Shown here: positions 16,629 to 25,732 of the stretch, one piece after another | How the letters are laid out: each line of letters begins with the position of its first letter | Position numbering within the stretch: position 1 is the first letter of the stretch | Origin: Bog-756 sp963777665 | GTDB taxonomy: Bacteria; Actinomycetota; Acidimicrobiia; Acidimicrobiales; RAAP-2 | Length of the DNA stretch: 64,000 nucleotides | Direction: 5' to 3' | Assembly (NCBI GenBank): GCA_963777665.1 | Contig: CAVZRJ010000006.1 | Coordinates: forward strand, 62,001-126,000 | Translations under genes and position numbers: made by a program | Notes under the pieces: generated by a model | What the model saw: only the letters and a program-made list of their open reading frames with translations | Database searches by the model: none | What the model was told of the DNA's origin: nothing

Positions 16629-16701
16629 CTGGGCGAGCGATGACGAGCTGCCGCTACAGCATCGATACGATGCGAAGACACCTAGGGATGGGAGCGACGC
16701 G

Positions 16702-17622
16702 ATGCCCAAAGCGGTGCGATTCGACAACTACGGCGCGAGAGATGTCCTGTATGTCGCCGAGGTCGAGAGGCCAGCCCCTTCGCCCGGTGAGGTTCTCGTC
16801 GCCGTTCGTGCGGCCGGGATCAACCCAGGAGAGGCGGCGATTCGCGAGGGCCACATGGACGCGGTCTTCCCGGCCACGTTCCCTTCCGGGCAAGGGAGCG
16901 ACCTCGCAGGCGTCGTGGCCGAAGTCGGGGATGGTGTCAACGGGTTCAAGGTGGGAGACGAGGTGCTCGGCTGGTCCGACCGCCGGTCCAGCCAGGCGGC
17001 CTACGTCGTCGTCTCAGCTGAACACCTCATAACGAAGCCGACCTCCCTGTCATGGGAAGCGGCCGGATCGCTCTATGTCGCCGGGGTAACGGCATTCGCC
17101 GCCGTTCGAGCGGTGAACCCGCATCCGAACGACACGGTCGTTGTCTCGGGCGCGGCGGGTGGGGTCGGATCGCTCGTGGTCCAGCTACTCAGGGTGCGAG
17201 GGGCCGATGTCATCGGCATAGCCTCAGAGCCTCACCACGAGTGGTTGATGTCCGTCGGCGTGACGCCCGTGGCCTATGGAGAAGGCCTGCCCGATCGCAT
17301 CCGAGCACTGGCCCCAGAGGGCGTCGACGCCTTCATCGACACCTTCGGAGACGACTACATTCGCCTCGCCACCGATCTCGGGGTGCCACGGGATCGGATC
17401 GAGACCATCATCGCGTTCCAAGCCGCACAGGAGTACGGCGTCAAGTCCGAGGGGAGTTCGACCGCCTCCACACCTGAGGTCCTCAGCGAAATGGCCAACC
17501 TCGTCGCCTCGGGACGCATCGTGGTGCCGATCGCCGCGACCTTCCCCCTCGATCAGGCCCGACAGGCGTACGCGGAACTGGAGCGACGACACACCCTTGG
17601 AAAGATCGTTCTACTCCCATGA
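16702..17622 (+). CDS. Zinc-independent quinone oxidoreductase-like MDR protein
   Basis: A 306-residue medium-chain dehydrogenase/reductase. The GroES-like N-terminal half (PSPGEVLVAVRAAGINPGEA, GSDLAGVVAEVGDGVNGFKV) lacks the catalytic-zinc cysteine and the structural zinc lobe, as in NADPH:quinone reductases. The cofactor domain has VVVSGAAGGVGSLVVQLLRV, matching the AxxGxxG fingerprint. It probably reduces quinones or enones with NADPH; the substrate is unknown. ATG chosen where conservation begins (MPKAVRFDNYGARDVLYVAE); a longer open frame upstream overlaps the GAF remnant. Confidence 0.88.
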   Translation: MPKAVRFDNYGARDVLYVAEVERPAPSPGEVLVAVRAAGINPGEAAIREGHMDAVFPATFPSGQGSDLAGVVAEVGDGVNGFKVGDEVLGWSDRRSSQAAYVVVSAEHLITKPTSLSWEAAGSLYVAGVTAFAAVRAVNPHPNDTVVVSGAAGGVGSLVVQLLRVRGADVIGIASEPHHEWLMSVGVTPVAYGEGLPDRIRALAPEGVDAFIDTFGDDYIRLATDLGVPRDRIETIIAFQAAQEYGVKSEGSSTASTPEVLSEMANLVASGRIVVPIAATFPLDQARQAYAELERRHTLGKIVLLP

Positions 17623-17738
17623 CAGGTCGTTCGGTCGCATGGTGCCAAGGCGAGCCGTCTCATTCGTTGATCGGTTCTCGCCTCATGGGTCAGGGACTCA
17701 CATTGCCCTCGACCAAATGGCCACTAGCCTGATGGTCG

Positions 17739-18413
17739 GTGGAAGACCGCTGTACGCCACGGCTGTACCTCGAGCTCGGTGACGGAACGGAGGACGATGG
17801 CGCGCGCCGGACCGCCGAGCTGACACGCGATCCGGGTGTGCATCGGGCCTCCTGGTGGGAGAATTCTCTTCCTGGGCGCACCGACCTTCCCATGCGCGTC
17901 CCAGACGGGCCACTGCTGGTCGTGGCCGAGTTGACCGAGACTTGCCCACCACCTACGCCGGTGCCGGGCTCCACGGCAATGTGCTTCCGCCGCCACCGGC
18001 GGCCGAGCCAAGGTGTACTGACGGGGCGGCCGACGACAGGGCTCCTGGTCGTCTGGATCAGCCCCCGTACACCCGAGCAAGCCGGGACCCTCCGCGACTG
18101 GGGTGATTTCGTTCATATACGCCACATCGCTGCAGCCGGGATCCCGGGATTCACGCAGATCTCGGTCTACGAGAACGAGGCGTCCAGTGACCCGGAGTAC
18201 ATGCACTTCTACGAGTTCGACTCCGCCGATCCTGAGGCTACCTACCAGACGATGGTGGACTTCGTCGCGCCGCAGCTCGGAGGTGTTGCTAGCGAGGAGT
18301 TCGCGGACTGGGCCGATTGGCGGAAGCCGGGTGGACGCCTCTTCTACTGCAACACGTTCCGTCTGGCCGGCGACACGAGTCCCGGATCCCCGGGGTCAGG
18401 CGGCACCGGGTAG
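17739..18413 (+). CDS. Hypothetical protein, probable dimeric alpha/beta-barrel (EthD-like)
   Basis: A 224-residue protein I cannot name. It seems to have two related halves. The second reads LLVVWISPRTPEQAGTLRDW, then ADFxHIRHI-like FVHIRHIAAAGIPGFTQISV and EYMHFYEFDSADPEATYQT, a pattern of ferredoxin-like dimeric barrels such as EthD or related stress proteins. The first half has a shortened similar core (RDPGVHRASWWENSLPG, LLVVAELTE). A DWADWRKPGGRLFYCN motif closes the protein. A possible distant relative is the gene at 47825-48556, also two-lobed. Function unknown. Confidence 0.6.
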   Translation: MEDRCTPRLYLELGDGTEDDGARRTAELTRDPGVHRASWWENSLPGRTDLPMRVPDGPLLVVAELTETCPPPTPVPGSTAMCFRRHRRPSQGVLTGRPTTGLLVVWISPRTPEQAGTLRDWGDFVHIRHIAAAGIPGFTQISVYENEASSDPEYMHFYEFDSADPEATYQTMVDFVAPQLGGVASEEFADWADWRKPGGRLFYCNTFRLAGDTSPGSPGSGGTG

Positions 18414-18564
18414 GGCCGGCAATCGGATGCCGTGGGCCTTCCTTCGGGCTATCCGGGCGCTTGTTCCCTCCATGAGCGCTTCCTAGACTCCGGTCGTCGG
18501 GCGACAGGCGCGCTGCGCCAAGCGAAGGGGGCATCAGTCTCGACGTTTCGGAGAGAATCCGTTC

Positions 18565-20411
18565 TTGCGCCAGGTAGGGCGAGCGTGCATGCCGATCGTC
18601 TGTCTGACGTTCGGGGTAGGGATTCAGGCTGGCATCGCAGTTGCTGCGACGTCTCCGGTGGTGGTCGCAGCAACCCAGCCAGCTGCGAACCTGGCGCCCG
18701 GACAAGTCGCGAAGTCGACCGTGTCGGTCACGAACAGCGGTGCGGTTGCGGTGCTGTCGACCAAGGTGAAGATTACGCTGCCGGCCTCGGGGGCCGGGCT
18801 TCCGACGGTCAAGGTGGCTGCGAAGCCCGGGACGACGTGCTCCAAGGGGGCGACGCCGCAGATAACGGTATGCACCACAGGAAAGCTCGCCGCGAAAACC
18901 ACCCGGGCTATGGCAGTACTCACCGGGATACCCCCTCTGACACGGGACCGAGCGGCATGACGACCACGGCGACGGTGGCCGGTCCGAGCAACACGGCCTC
19001 GGTCACCTGGTAATGGGCGCCAACTCCCGCTGATCCGACCGGAACGGTGGCGCTGAGCCCATCGTCGATCGAACTGGGCCAGAGCATCACCGGGACGCTG
19101 ACGATCCAGAACATCGGCGCGGGCACATCCGCGGCCTTCATCACCGTTGTCCCGATGCCGGCGACTGGCGCTCCGGAGAGTCTGGTGAGTCAACCGCCCG
19201 GTGTCTCGTGCATTCCCTACGACAGCCAACTCGACTGCTACTCGCCGCCGATGGCTCCCGGGTCGAGCACCCAGGTGGTCTTCAGCTTCGAGCCGGCGTC
19301 GGGGCCGAGCGTCCAGTTGACGGCAACCTTCGATGCGTACGGCCAGGTCCTCGACTCGAACCTTGCGAACAGCGTCGTGACCTCGAACGTGGTCAGTGTG
19401 CTCGGGACGGGCGCACGACTGTCCGTCACCGCGTCGAACGTCTCTTCAACGCCTCAGGGCTCGAACCTGGATCGGACGCTCACCGTGTCGAACACCGGCG
19501 ACACGCCGGCGTACAACTCGTCGGTCGGGGACTGGTCGGGGTATTTCCCGTACGTCTCGACGACGAGTGGCGGGCCGTGCGCGGTCTTCTACACCAGCTC
19601 CGGTGGCCGCTCTCCCCACCAGATCGTCGCCGGCACCGCATGCCAGCTCGGCACCATCCCCGCAGGCGGATCAGTAACCGCTACGTTCGTCGTCGAAATT
19701 TCCCCGACCCTGAACCCGACCACCTACACAAACCAAGACGAGATCTTCACCACGACTCCGCAGAGCACCGTCCACGACAGCTCGGCCAGCGTCAGCGTGT
19801 TCGTGCCGGCCACCCCGGTAGCGCCCGCTCTCCTCACCGCACCGACTGTGCCCACCGGGAACACTGTCCAAGGCGACATGCTCACTGCGAACAACGGTAA
19901 ATGGAACGGAACCCAACCGCTGTCCTACAGCTACCAGTGGCAGCGATGCGACATCTCAGGCGCCACCTTCAGTCCGATCTTCCAAGCGAACGGACAGACC
20001 TACGTCCCCCAGACAGCAGACATCGGATCCACCATCGATTGCATCGTCACTGCGGGAAATGGCGGGGGCTCCGCGTCACAAGCATCCCCGGCCACGGCAG
20101 TCGTCATCGCGGCCGGCACACCGACCCTGGTCAGTGCGCCGCAGGTAAACCCCATTGGCGAGCCGGCAATCGGCGACACGTACACCACAACCTCTGGGAG
20201 CTGGAACGGGACACCCGACATCACGTTTACCTACCAGTGGTACGACTGCAGCGCATCACGCACCATCTGCAACGCGATCACCGGTGCCATGGGCACGAGC
20301 TACCTCAGCCAAGCCAGCGATGCGGGATCCGAACTCGAAACCATCGTCACCGCGACCAACAGCGGAGGAACAGCCACTGCCACCTCGAACCTGGCACCCA
20401 CCAGCGACTGA
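18565..20411 (+). pseudogene. Secreted DUF11/Ig-like repeat protein, frameshift plus in-frame stop
   Basis: An exported surface protein broken in two ways. The first frame encodes a signal-like N-terminus (PIVCLTFGVGIQAGIAVAA) and a DUF11-type domain (APGQVAKSTVSVTNSGAVAV, VKITLPASGAGLPTVKV). Near the C5 run at 18931-18935 the frame shifts to one continuing SGMTTTATVAGPSNTASVTW. A TAA at 19011-19013 then interrupts, after which the same frame resumes GTVALSPSSIELGQSITG with further DUF11 domains. The C-terminus carries two copies of the actinobacterial wall repeat SYQYQW-like (YSYQWQRCDISGA; FTYQWYDCSASRT), each ending STI/SELxxIVTAxNxGG. This could be a true pseudogene or two sequence errors. 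Confidence 0.7.
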
Positions 20412-20494
20412 TCGGAGACCCGTCCGGCGGTGCGCCGGGAGGGGTTCGCGCTTGCTTCAGTTCAACAGCCCGACACCCGTATCGGGCTGGAGCT

Positions 20495-21772
20495 TCAACA
20501 CCGGTGGCGGCTGATGCGGGCGCGATCGGACAGGAGGGTGCGCTCACGGCCGTTGCTTGCCAATGCCGCCGCCCGGTCGAACTCGGATGCGGCCTCGCCG
20601 TGGCGGCCCAGCCGGTCGAGCAGGTCGCCCCGGACGCTGTACAGGAGGTGGTAGCGCTCGAGCGTGCCGGAGCCTGCGAGGACCTCCACCAGGTCCAGGG
20701 CTTCTGCAGGACCCCAGGCCCACGAGACCGCGACGGCACGGTTGAGCTCGACGATCGGAGAGGGTGTGGCGTGGGCGAGCGCTGTGTAGAGGACGACCAG
20801 CTTGTGCCAGTCGGTCTCCTCGGGCCGGAATGAACGGGCGTGGCAGGCGGCGATGGCGGCCTGCAGGGTGTAGGGGCCCCGGGTTGTGGCGAGCTGGTCG
20901 GCCCGCGCCAGTGCGGCTTCGCCCCGCCCGATGTAGAGGCGATCCCACCTGCGGCGGTCCTGGTCGAGCAGCAGGACGGGAGCGCCATCGGGTCCGATGC
21001 GGGCAGCCAGGCGGGAGGACTGGAACTCCATGAGGGCGACGAGGCCGTGCACCTCGGGCTCGTCAGGCACGAGGGCCGCTAGGACGCGGCCGAGGCGGAG
21101 CGCCTCGCCGCACAGTTCAGGCCGCACCCAGTCCTCGCCCTCGGTGGCCGAGTAGCCCTCGTTGAAGACGAGGTAGATGACCTCGAGCACGGCACCCAAG
21201 CGCGCCGTGCGTTCCTCGCCGACCGGGACTTCGAAGGGGACGCCGGCCTGGGCGATGGCCTTCTTGGCTCGCACGATGCGCTGCGCAATCGTGGCGTCGG
21301 GGACGACGTAGGCCCGGGCTATCTCTGGCACAGTGAGCCCGCCGACGAGCCGCAGGGTCAGCGCCACCCGGGCAGGCACCGCCAGGACAGGGTGGCAGGC
21401 GACGAAGATCAGGCGGAGGCGGTCGTCGTCGATCTCCTCGCTCGACACCGTGCCGAGCGCCGCGTCCTCCCCATCGCCGTGGGTCGGACCGGCCGCTTGC
21501 TCGCGCCCGATCTGGGCGTACTTGGCCGCCAGCGTGCGATGGCGGCGGAAGGAGTCGATCGCCTTGCGCTTCCCCACGGCGGTGAGCCACACGCCGGGGT
21601 TGCGCGGGGTCCCGTCCCGGGGCCACTGGCGGAGCGCGTCCACCAGCGCGTCCTGAGCCAGCTCCTCGGCCAGGGCGATGTCGCCGGTGAAGGCGGCCAG
21701 CACAGCGACCACCCGGGGAAACTCGACCCGGAAGACGGCCTCGATGGCGGCGGTCGAATCGGTAGCCGGCAC
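20495..21772 (-). CDS. RNA polymerase sigma factor, ECF42-type with C-terminal TPR-like domain
   Basis: A 425-residue ECF sigma factor. Region 2 is VEFPRVVAVLAAFTGDIALA with EELAQDALVDALRQWP. Region 4 is RVALTLRLVGGLTVPEIARA followed by ATIAQRIVRAKKAI. The remaining ~230 residues (starting GEERTARLGAVLEVIYLVFN and EGYSATEG) are the DUF6596/TPR-like extension that defines the ECF42 group, thought to replace an anti-sigma factor in controlling activity. It is followed upstream on the same strand by a YCII/DGPF protein, the known genomic partner. Start is GTG. Confidence 0.93.
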   Translation of the reverse strand: MPATDSTAAIEAVFRVEFPRVVAVLAAFTGDIALAEELAQDALVDALRQWPRDGTPRNPGVWLTAVGKRKAIDSFRRHRTLAAKYAQIGREQAAGPTHGDGEDAALGTVSSEEIDDDRLRLIFVACHPVLAVPARVALTLRLVGGLTVPEIARAYVVPDATIAQRIVRAKKAIAQAGVPFEVPVGEERTARLGAVLEVIYLVFNEGYSATEGEDWVRPELCGEALRLGRVLAALVPDEPEVHGLVALMEFQSSRLAARIGPDGAPVLLLDQDRRRWDRLYIGRGEAALARADQLATTRGPYTLQAAIAACHARSFRPEETDWHKLVVLYTALAHATPSPIVELNRAVAVSWAWGPAEALDLVEVLAGSGTLERYHLLYSVRGDLLDRLGRHGEAASEFDRAAALASNGRERTLLSDRARISRHRC

Positions 21773-21827
21773 GCCACCGATTCAACCACCGGGCCGTGTG
21801 CTCCGCGGGAGGTGGTCCGCCCCAGCG

Positions 21828-22169
21828 TCAGTCCAAGACCGGGCGGACACGCACCTCACCCTCGCCCAGAACGCCGAGGAAGCGCTTGGACCACTCGACC
21901 GCCTCGGGCAGGTCGCGGCACTCCATGATCGCCCAGCCGCCCACCAGCTCCTTGGCCTCGGCAAAGGGCCCGTCGACGACCGTGTACTCGCCATTCTTCA
22001 GGCTGATCCGGGCGCCCTCGGAGGTGGGGGCGATGCCTCCGGTTGCGACGATGACGCCGGCCTTGGTCGCGTCCTCGACGAACCGACCCATCGTCTCGTA
22101 CATGTCGGGGGACGGGGGCTCGGTCGGGGTCTCCGCCTCGTTGGCCAGGGTGTATCCCAGGAATCGCAT
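21828..22169 (-). CDS. YCII / DGPF-domain protein, ECF42 partner
   Basis: A 113-residue YCII-type ferredoxin-like protein with the diagnostic motif VVDGPFAEAKELVGGWAIME. The ATG at 22169 is preferred because GGAG lies 6 bp before it; an ATG four codons earlier has no ribosome binding site. It precedes the ECF42 gene by 55 bp on the same strand. In characterised Streptomyces examples, DGPF genes are targets of their neighbouring ECF42 factor. The biochemical function is unknown; YCII relatives use a conserved His-Asp pair. Confidence 0.9.
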   Translation of the reverse strand: MRFLGYTLANEAETPTEPPSPDMYETMGRFVEDATKAGVIVATGGIAPTSEGARISLKNGEYTVVDGPFAEAKELVGGWAIMECRDLPEAVEWSKRFLGVLGEGEVRVRPVLD

Positions 22170-22402
22170 TGTCTGCTCCATTTCTGTTCTCAGTGGGCGG
22201 CTCTCGCCTCACTCTGTCAGAGCGTCGAACGGGAGGGGACCGGATCGACACACCCACGGAGAATTCCTGGAAGAAGTCCCTCGGCGAGGGAAGCCGATCA
22301 GCGGGTTGGACACTCAACGCAGTCCATGGCCACCGATCACGCCCGAACGCAGGCTCAAGCGCTCACCTGCACCTTCACCCACCGTCAGGCAGGATGACCG
22401 GC

Positions 22403-23452
22403 ATGGACGAGTACCCGGTCCCGAATCGGATCGTCAACGCTGCGGCCCCAATCCGCATCTGTGACCTCGGGGGCTGGACGGACACCTGGTTCGCCGAGCA
22501 CGGCAAGGTGTTCAACATCGGGGTCCACCCCTGCGTCGAGGTGCGGATCAAGGTGCACCCCGCCGGTGCCCTGCCGGAACGGGTCGTCCTCGACGTGCAG
22601 AACTACGGCGACCGCTACGCCTTCGAGCTTGCCGCAGGACCTGGTCGCCACCCGCTACTCGAAGCCGCCATCGACGAGATCGGCCTCCCCGGCGACGTTT
22701 CGGCCGAGATCTCCATCTCTTCTAAGGCGCCGGCGGGCAGCTCGACCGGTACCTCAGCCAGCGCCACGGTGGCATTGATGGGCGCCCTTGACGCGCTCAC
22801 ACCCGGCCGCCTGGGCCCCCACGAACTCGCCTACGCGGCGCATCGAGTCGAAACCGAACGACTCGGGATCCAGTCCGGCGTCCAAGATCAGCTCTGCGCA
22901 GCGTACGGAGGCATCAACTTCATCGAGATCACCACCTATCCTCACGCCTCGGTCACCCATCTCTCTGTACCCGACACCACCCGGTCGGAACTCGAACGCC
23001 GACTCACTCTGGTCTCCTTGGGGCGTACTCATGTGTCATCGGCACTCCACGATCGCGTCATCGTCCGTTTGGCTCAAGGGGGCCCGAACGCACCCCAGCT
23101 CCGCGAGCTTCGCCGTGCCGCTGAAGCGGCGCGCGATGCTCTTCTCAGCGCGGACTTCCGCGCGCTCGGACACGCCATGATCGAGAACACCGAAGCGCAA
23201 TGCCAACTTCACCCCGGCCTTGTTTGCGCGGACGCCGAAACCGCCATTGACGTCGCCGCGTCGACTGGAGCGGTGGGCTGGAAGGTGAATGGAGCGGGCG
23301 GCGACGGTGGAAGTCTCACAGTCCTCTGCGGGCCGCAGGTAGGTGCTAAGCGTGAGCTCGTCCGCTCGCTGCACGACGTCAATCCTCGCTTCGAGGTCAT
23401 CCCGACCCGCCTCAGCGTCGACGGCTTCCGTGTGTGGGACGTTCGAACGTAG
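22403..23452 (+). CDS. GHMP-family sugar kinase (heptose 7-phosphate kinase-like)
   Basis: A 349-residue small-molecule kinase. It begins with a substrate-binding segment AAPIRICDLGGWTDTWFAEH, like HddA/fucokinase-type GHMP kinases. The ATP loop is KAPAGSSTGTSASATVALMG (P-x3-G-x-G-S-S-A-like), and motif 3 is KVNGAGGDGGSLTVLCGP. These enzymes phosphorylate sugars such as D-glycero-D-manno-heptose 7-phosphate, L-fucose or galactose. No heptose-pathway neighbours are present, so the substrate is open. ATG 22403 is favoured by an AGGA 8 bp upstream; an earlier ATG at 22394 is in frame. Confidence 0.85.
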   Translation: MDEYPVPNRIVNAAAPIRICDLGGWTDTWFAEHGKVFNIGVHPCVEVRIKVHPAGALPERVVLDVQNYGDRYAFELAAGPGRHPLLEAAIDEIGLPGDVSAEISISSKAPAGSSTGTSASATVALMGALDALTPGRLGPHELAYAAHRVETERLGIQSGVQDQLCAAYGGINFIEITTYPHASVTHLSVPDTTRSELERRLTLVSLGRTHVSSALHDRVIVRLAQGGPNAPQLRELRRAAEAARDALLSADFRALGHAMIENTEAQCQLHPGLVCADAETAIDVAASTGAVGWKVNGAGGDGGSLTVLCGPQVGAKRELVRSLHDVNPRFEVIPTRLSVDGFRVWDVRT

Positions 23453-23577
23453 TCGGTCGGCTGTCCGCACCTGACCGGGGTACGCGACCGACGGGACCGA
23501 ACCGCGCAGTGACTTTCCGCGGGTGACGCGATGGGAAGCCCTCCTCGACGAGGGGGCAGACGCCGTAGAGTCTGACC

Positions 23578-24141
23578 ATGAACGATGCCCACCTTGCCTT
23601 CTGTGCAAGTCCTGAGTGGCGGACGATCGTCGAGGAGATGGTCCTACCGGATGCGCTCCGAGATGTCGAACTCGGCGCTGAGGTCATCGAGATCGGTCCA
23701 GGTCCAGGTTTCACGACGGACGTGCTTCGGATGAGGACCGACCGTCTCGTCGCGGTAGAGCTTGACCCGAATCTGGCTGCTGCATTGGAGAGCAGGCTGG
23801 AGGGCGCCAACGTCGAGGTTGTTTGCGGTGACGCGACAGCACTCGATCTTCCCGACGATCGATTCAGCGCAGGCGCGTCATTCCATATGCTCCACCACAT
23901 CGCGTCAGACGACGCCCAAGATCGGGCTTTTGCCGAGTTGGCACGGGTAGTTCGCAGGGGTGGTGTCCTCGTTGCCGCCGACGGAGTGTTCAGCGAGGGA
24001 TCATTGGCCTTTCATCAAGATGACACTTATCACCCCATCGACCCAGACGGACTTCCTCGTCGTCTCCGACAGGCCGGGTTCGGGTCGGTCAATGTGGCGG
24101 TCCACGAGCTCGGATGGTATTGCAGCGCTGTCGTTTCCTAG
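23578..24141 (+). CDS. Class I SAM-dependent methyltransferase
   Basis: A 187-residue methyltransferase. Motif I is VIEIGPGPGFTTDVL, followed by the acidic ribose-binding residue in LVAVELDPN. Motif II/III is VVCGDATALDLPDDRFSA, and FHMLHHIASDDAQDRAFAEL plus VVRRGGVLVAADG complete the core. The family resembles small UbiE/PmtA-like enzymes. The substrate is unknown. Stand-alone gene followed by ~200 bp without coding sequence before the SPFH operator. Confidence 0.85.
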   Translation: MNDAHLAFCASPEWRTIVEEMVLPDALRDVELGAEVIEIGPGPGFTTDVLRMRTDRLVAVELDPNLAAALESRLEGANVEVVCGDATALDLPDDRFSAGASFHMLHHIASDDAQDRAFAELARVVRRGGVLVAADGVFSEGSLAFHQDDTYHPIDPDGLPRRLRQAGFGSVNVAVHELGWYCSAVVS

Positions 24142-24342
24142 TGTCCGTTACCTGGTGTCCAGGGAAGGTGGGCAGCGCACGGGTACCGGTGGTCCTGGCA
24201 ACTCGGTACCCGTTTCGGAATCCTTGGTGTGTGAGGGCGTTCGGCTCCCGACGCTGTTCGAGACCTCAGTACCCCCGTCCAAATCGAGCTGCTCCTGGAG
24301 AGCGGGGTCCTGTCGTCACCGAACCCCTTGTTCGACACGGTA

Positions 24343-24371
24343 TAAAGTGATATCAATATGATATCACTTTA
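24343..24371. promoter_or_regulatory. Perfect 13-bp inverted repeat upstream of the SPFH operon
   Basis: TAAAGTGATATCA and its exact reverse complement are separated by ATA. The site is AT-rich in a GC-rich genome, begins next to a TATAAAG sequence that could be the -10 box, and ends 27 bp before the SPFH start codon. This is the look of a high-affinity operator, most likely for the ribbon-helix-helix protein encoded as the second gene. Confidence 0.85.
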
Positions 24372-24398
24372 GTGAGCAAGCGCTCGCCAGGAGGAATC

Positions 24399-25310
24399 AT
24401 GAACCAGTCCGTCCAGCCTCACAGCGACCCCGGGGTGGCAGGCCACTCGGTACCTCTCGTCGGGATCCGAGAGCGGCAGGCGTGGGCCATCAACGGATGG
24501 ATCGGCGTCCTTGTCGTCGCCGGTTGTGGTGTCGCTGCAGGTTTCATTGCCGGGAGCTCGACCAAGGTTGCCGCCATCGCGCCGATCGCGGCGGCCGTGC
24601 TCATCTTGGGCTCGCTGGTCATCGTCCAGCCCGGTCAGACCAGGGTCGTACGGTTTTTCGGCAGCTATATCGGCACCGTGCGTCGCACCGGCCTGTCATG
24701 GATCGTGCCCCTCACCGACCGGCGGAGTGTGAGTATTCGGGTCAGGAATTTCGAGACGAACCACCTGAAAGTCAACGACGCCGACGGAAATCCCGTCGAG
24801 ATTGCCGCCATTGTCGTCTGGCAGGTTGCCGATACCTCGCGTGCTCTCTACGCGGTCGAGGACTATCTCAATTTCGTGCGAGTCCAAGCCGAGTCAGCTC
24901 TGCGGCACGTTGCAAGCACACATCCGTACGACGACCCCACAGAGGACGGCCTCTCACTGCGTGGCTCGACCGAAATCGTCGCTGGTGAGCTCGCCGAGGA
25001 GGTGGCCCAGCGGATCGGTATCGCTGGGATCGAGATCGTCGAGGTTCGCATCAGCCATCTTGCGTACGCCTCAGAGATCGCTCAAGCCATGCTGCGCCGG
25101 CAACAGGCAAATGCGGTCGTCGCGGCCCGCTCCCGGATCGTGGATGGCGCGGTTGGAATGGTCGAAATGGCGCTCGACCGGCTGAGTGAGCGTGGCATCG
25201 TCGACCTTGACGAGGAGCGCAAGGCGGCGATGGCCAGCAATTTGATGGTGGTTCTCTGCGGTGACCAGCCAGCTTCACCCGTTGTCAATACCGGGACGCT
25301 CTACTCGTAG
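24399..25310 (+). CDS. SPFH / band-7 domain membrane protein
   Basis: A 303-residue membrane protein. Two hydrophobic segments (about residues 32-51 and 56-76) precede the SPFH domain, which starts VQPGQTRVVRFFGSYIGTVR and includes EIAAIVVWQVADTSRALYAV, NFVRVQAESALRHVA and GIEIVEVRISHLAYASEIAQ. SPFH proteins form large oligomers that organise membrane microdomains or control proteases. An ATG at 24399 with AGGAGGA just upstream is the start; a GTG at 24372 sits inside the operator and is rejected. The stop is 3 bp before the ribbon-helix-helix gene, so the two form an operon. Confidence 0.9.
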   Translation: MNQSVQPHSDPGVAGHSVPLVGIRERQAWAINGWIGVLVVAGCGVAAGFIAGSSTKVAAIAPIAAAVLILGSLVIVQPGQTRVVRFFGSYIGTVRRTGLSWIVPLTDRRSVSIRVRNFETNHLKVNDADGNPVEIAAIVVWQVADTSRALYAVEDYLNFVRVQAESALRHVASTHPYDDPTEDGLSLRGSTEIVAGELAEEVAQRIGIAGIEIVEVRISHLAYASEIAQAMLRRQQANAVVAARSRIVDGAVGMVEMALDRLSERGIVDLDEERKAAMASNLMVVLCGDQPASPVVNTGTLYS

Positions 25311-25313
25311 TCC

Positions 25314-25508
25314 GTGAATGACCGCAAGCAGGTACTGCTGCGCATTGATCCATCCATCCATGACGCGCTGGCCAAGTGGGCAGCCGACGATTTCCGCAGT
25401 CTCAACGCCCATATCGAGATGCTGCTGCGACAGGCGCTCGATGATGCCGGGCGAATGCCGAAGAGGGCCGGAGGGATGCCGAAGCGGGGCCGACCGGCCA
25501 CACGTTGA
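25314..25508 (+). CDS. Ribbon-helix-helix (Arc/CopG-like) DNA-binding protein
   Basis: A 64-residue protein. The N-terminal strand KQVLLRID followed by two helices (PSIHDALAKWAADDF, SLNAHIEMLLRQALDDAG) is a ribbon-helix-helix fold as in Arc and CopG; the basic tail (RMPKRAGGMPKRGRPATR) contains a repeated MPKR and probably contacts DNA. It starts 3 bp after the SPFH gene and most likely represses the operon by binding the palindrome at 24343-24371 as paired dimers. No toxin gene accompanies it, so I do not call it an antitoxin. Confidence 0.85.
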   Translation: MNDRKQVLLRIDPSIHDALAKWAADDFRSLNAHIEMLLRQALDDAGRMPKRAGGMPKRGRPATR

Positions 25509-25732
25509 CCTGGCTCCGACCCAACTGCACCAGCATCGGCTCAGGACACCACTCTCGCGGACGTGCAGCGCCACACCACCGGTCATGCCGGCACCGGTGA
25601 ACAACCGGCTTCCTCGCCAGGCGCCGAGCTCCTGTGAGGATGTCTGACCGCTCACTGGGGCGGTCCCACCCACCAGCCGGGCGAGGCACTCAGACCCAGT
25701 GCCCAATCCTTCGATGACTGTTAATGTTACGC

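Noticed and set aside
25314..25508. Ribbon-helix-helix protein as antitoxin of a toxin-antitoxin pair
   Set aside because: Its only partner is an SPFH protein; no toxin-sized gene with RNase or gyrase-inhibitor features is adjacent.
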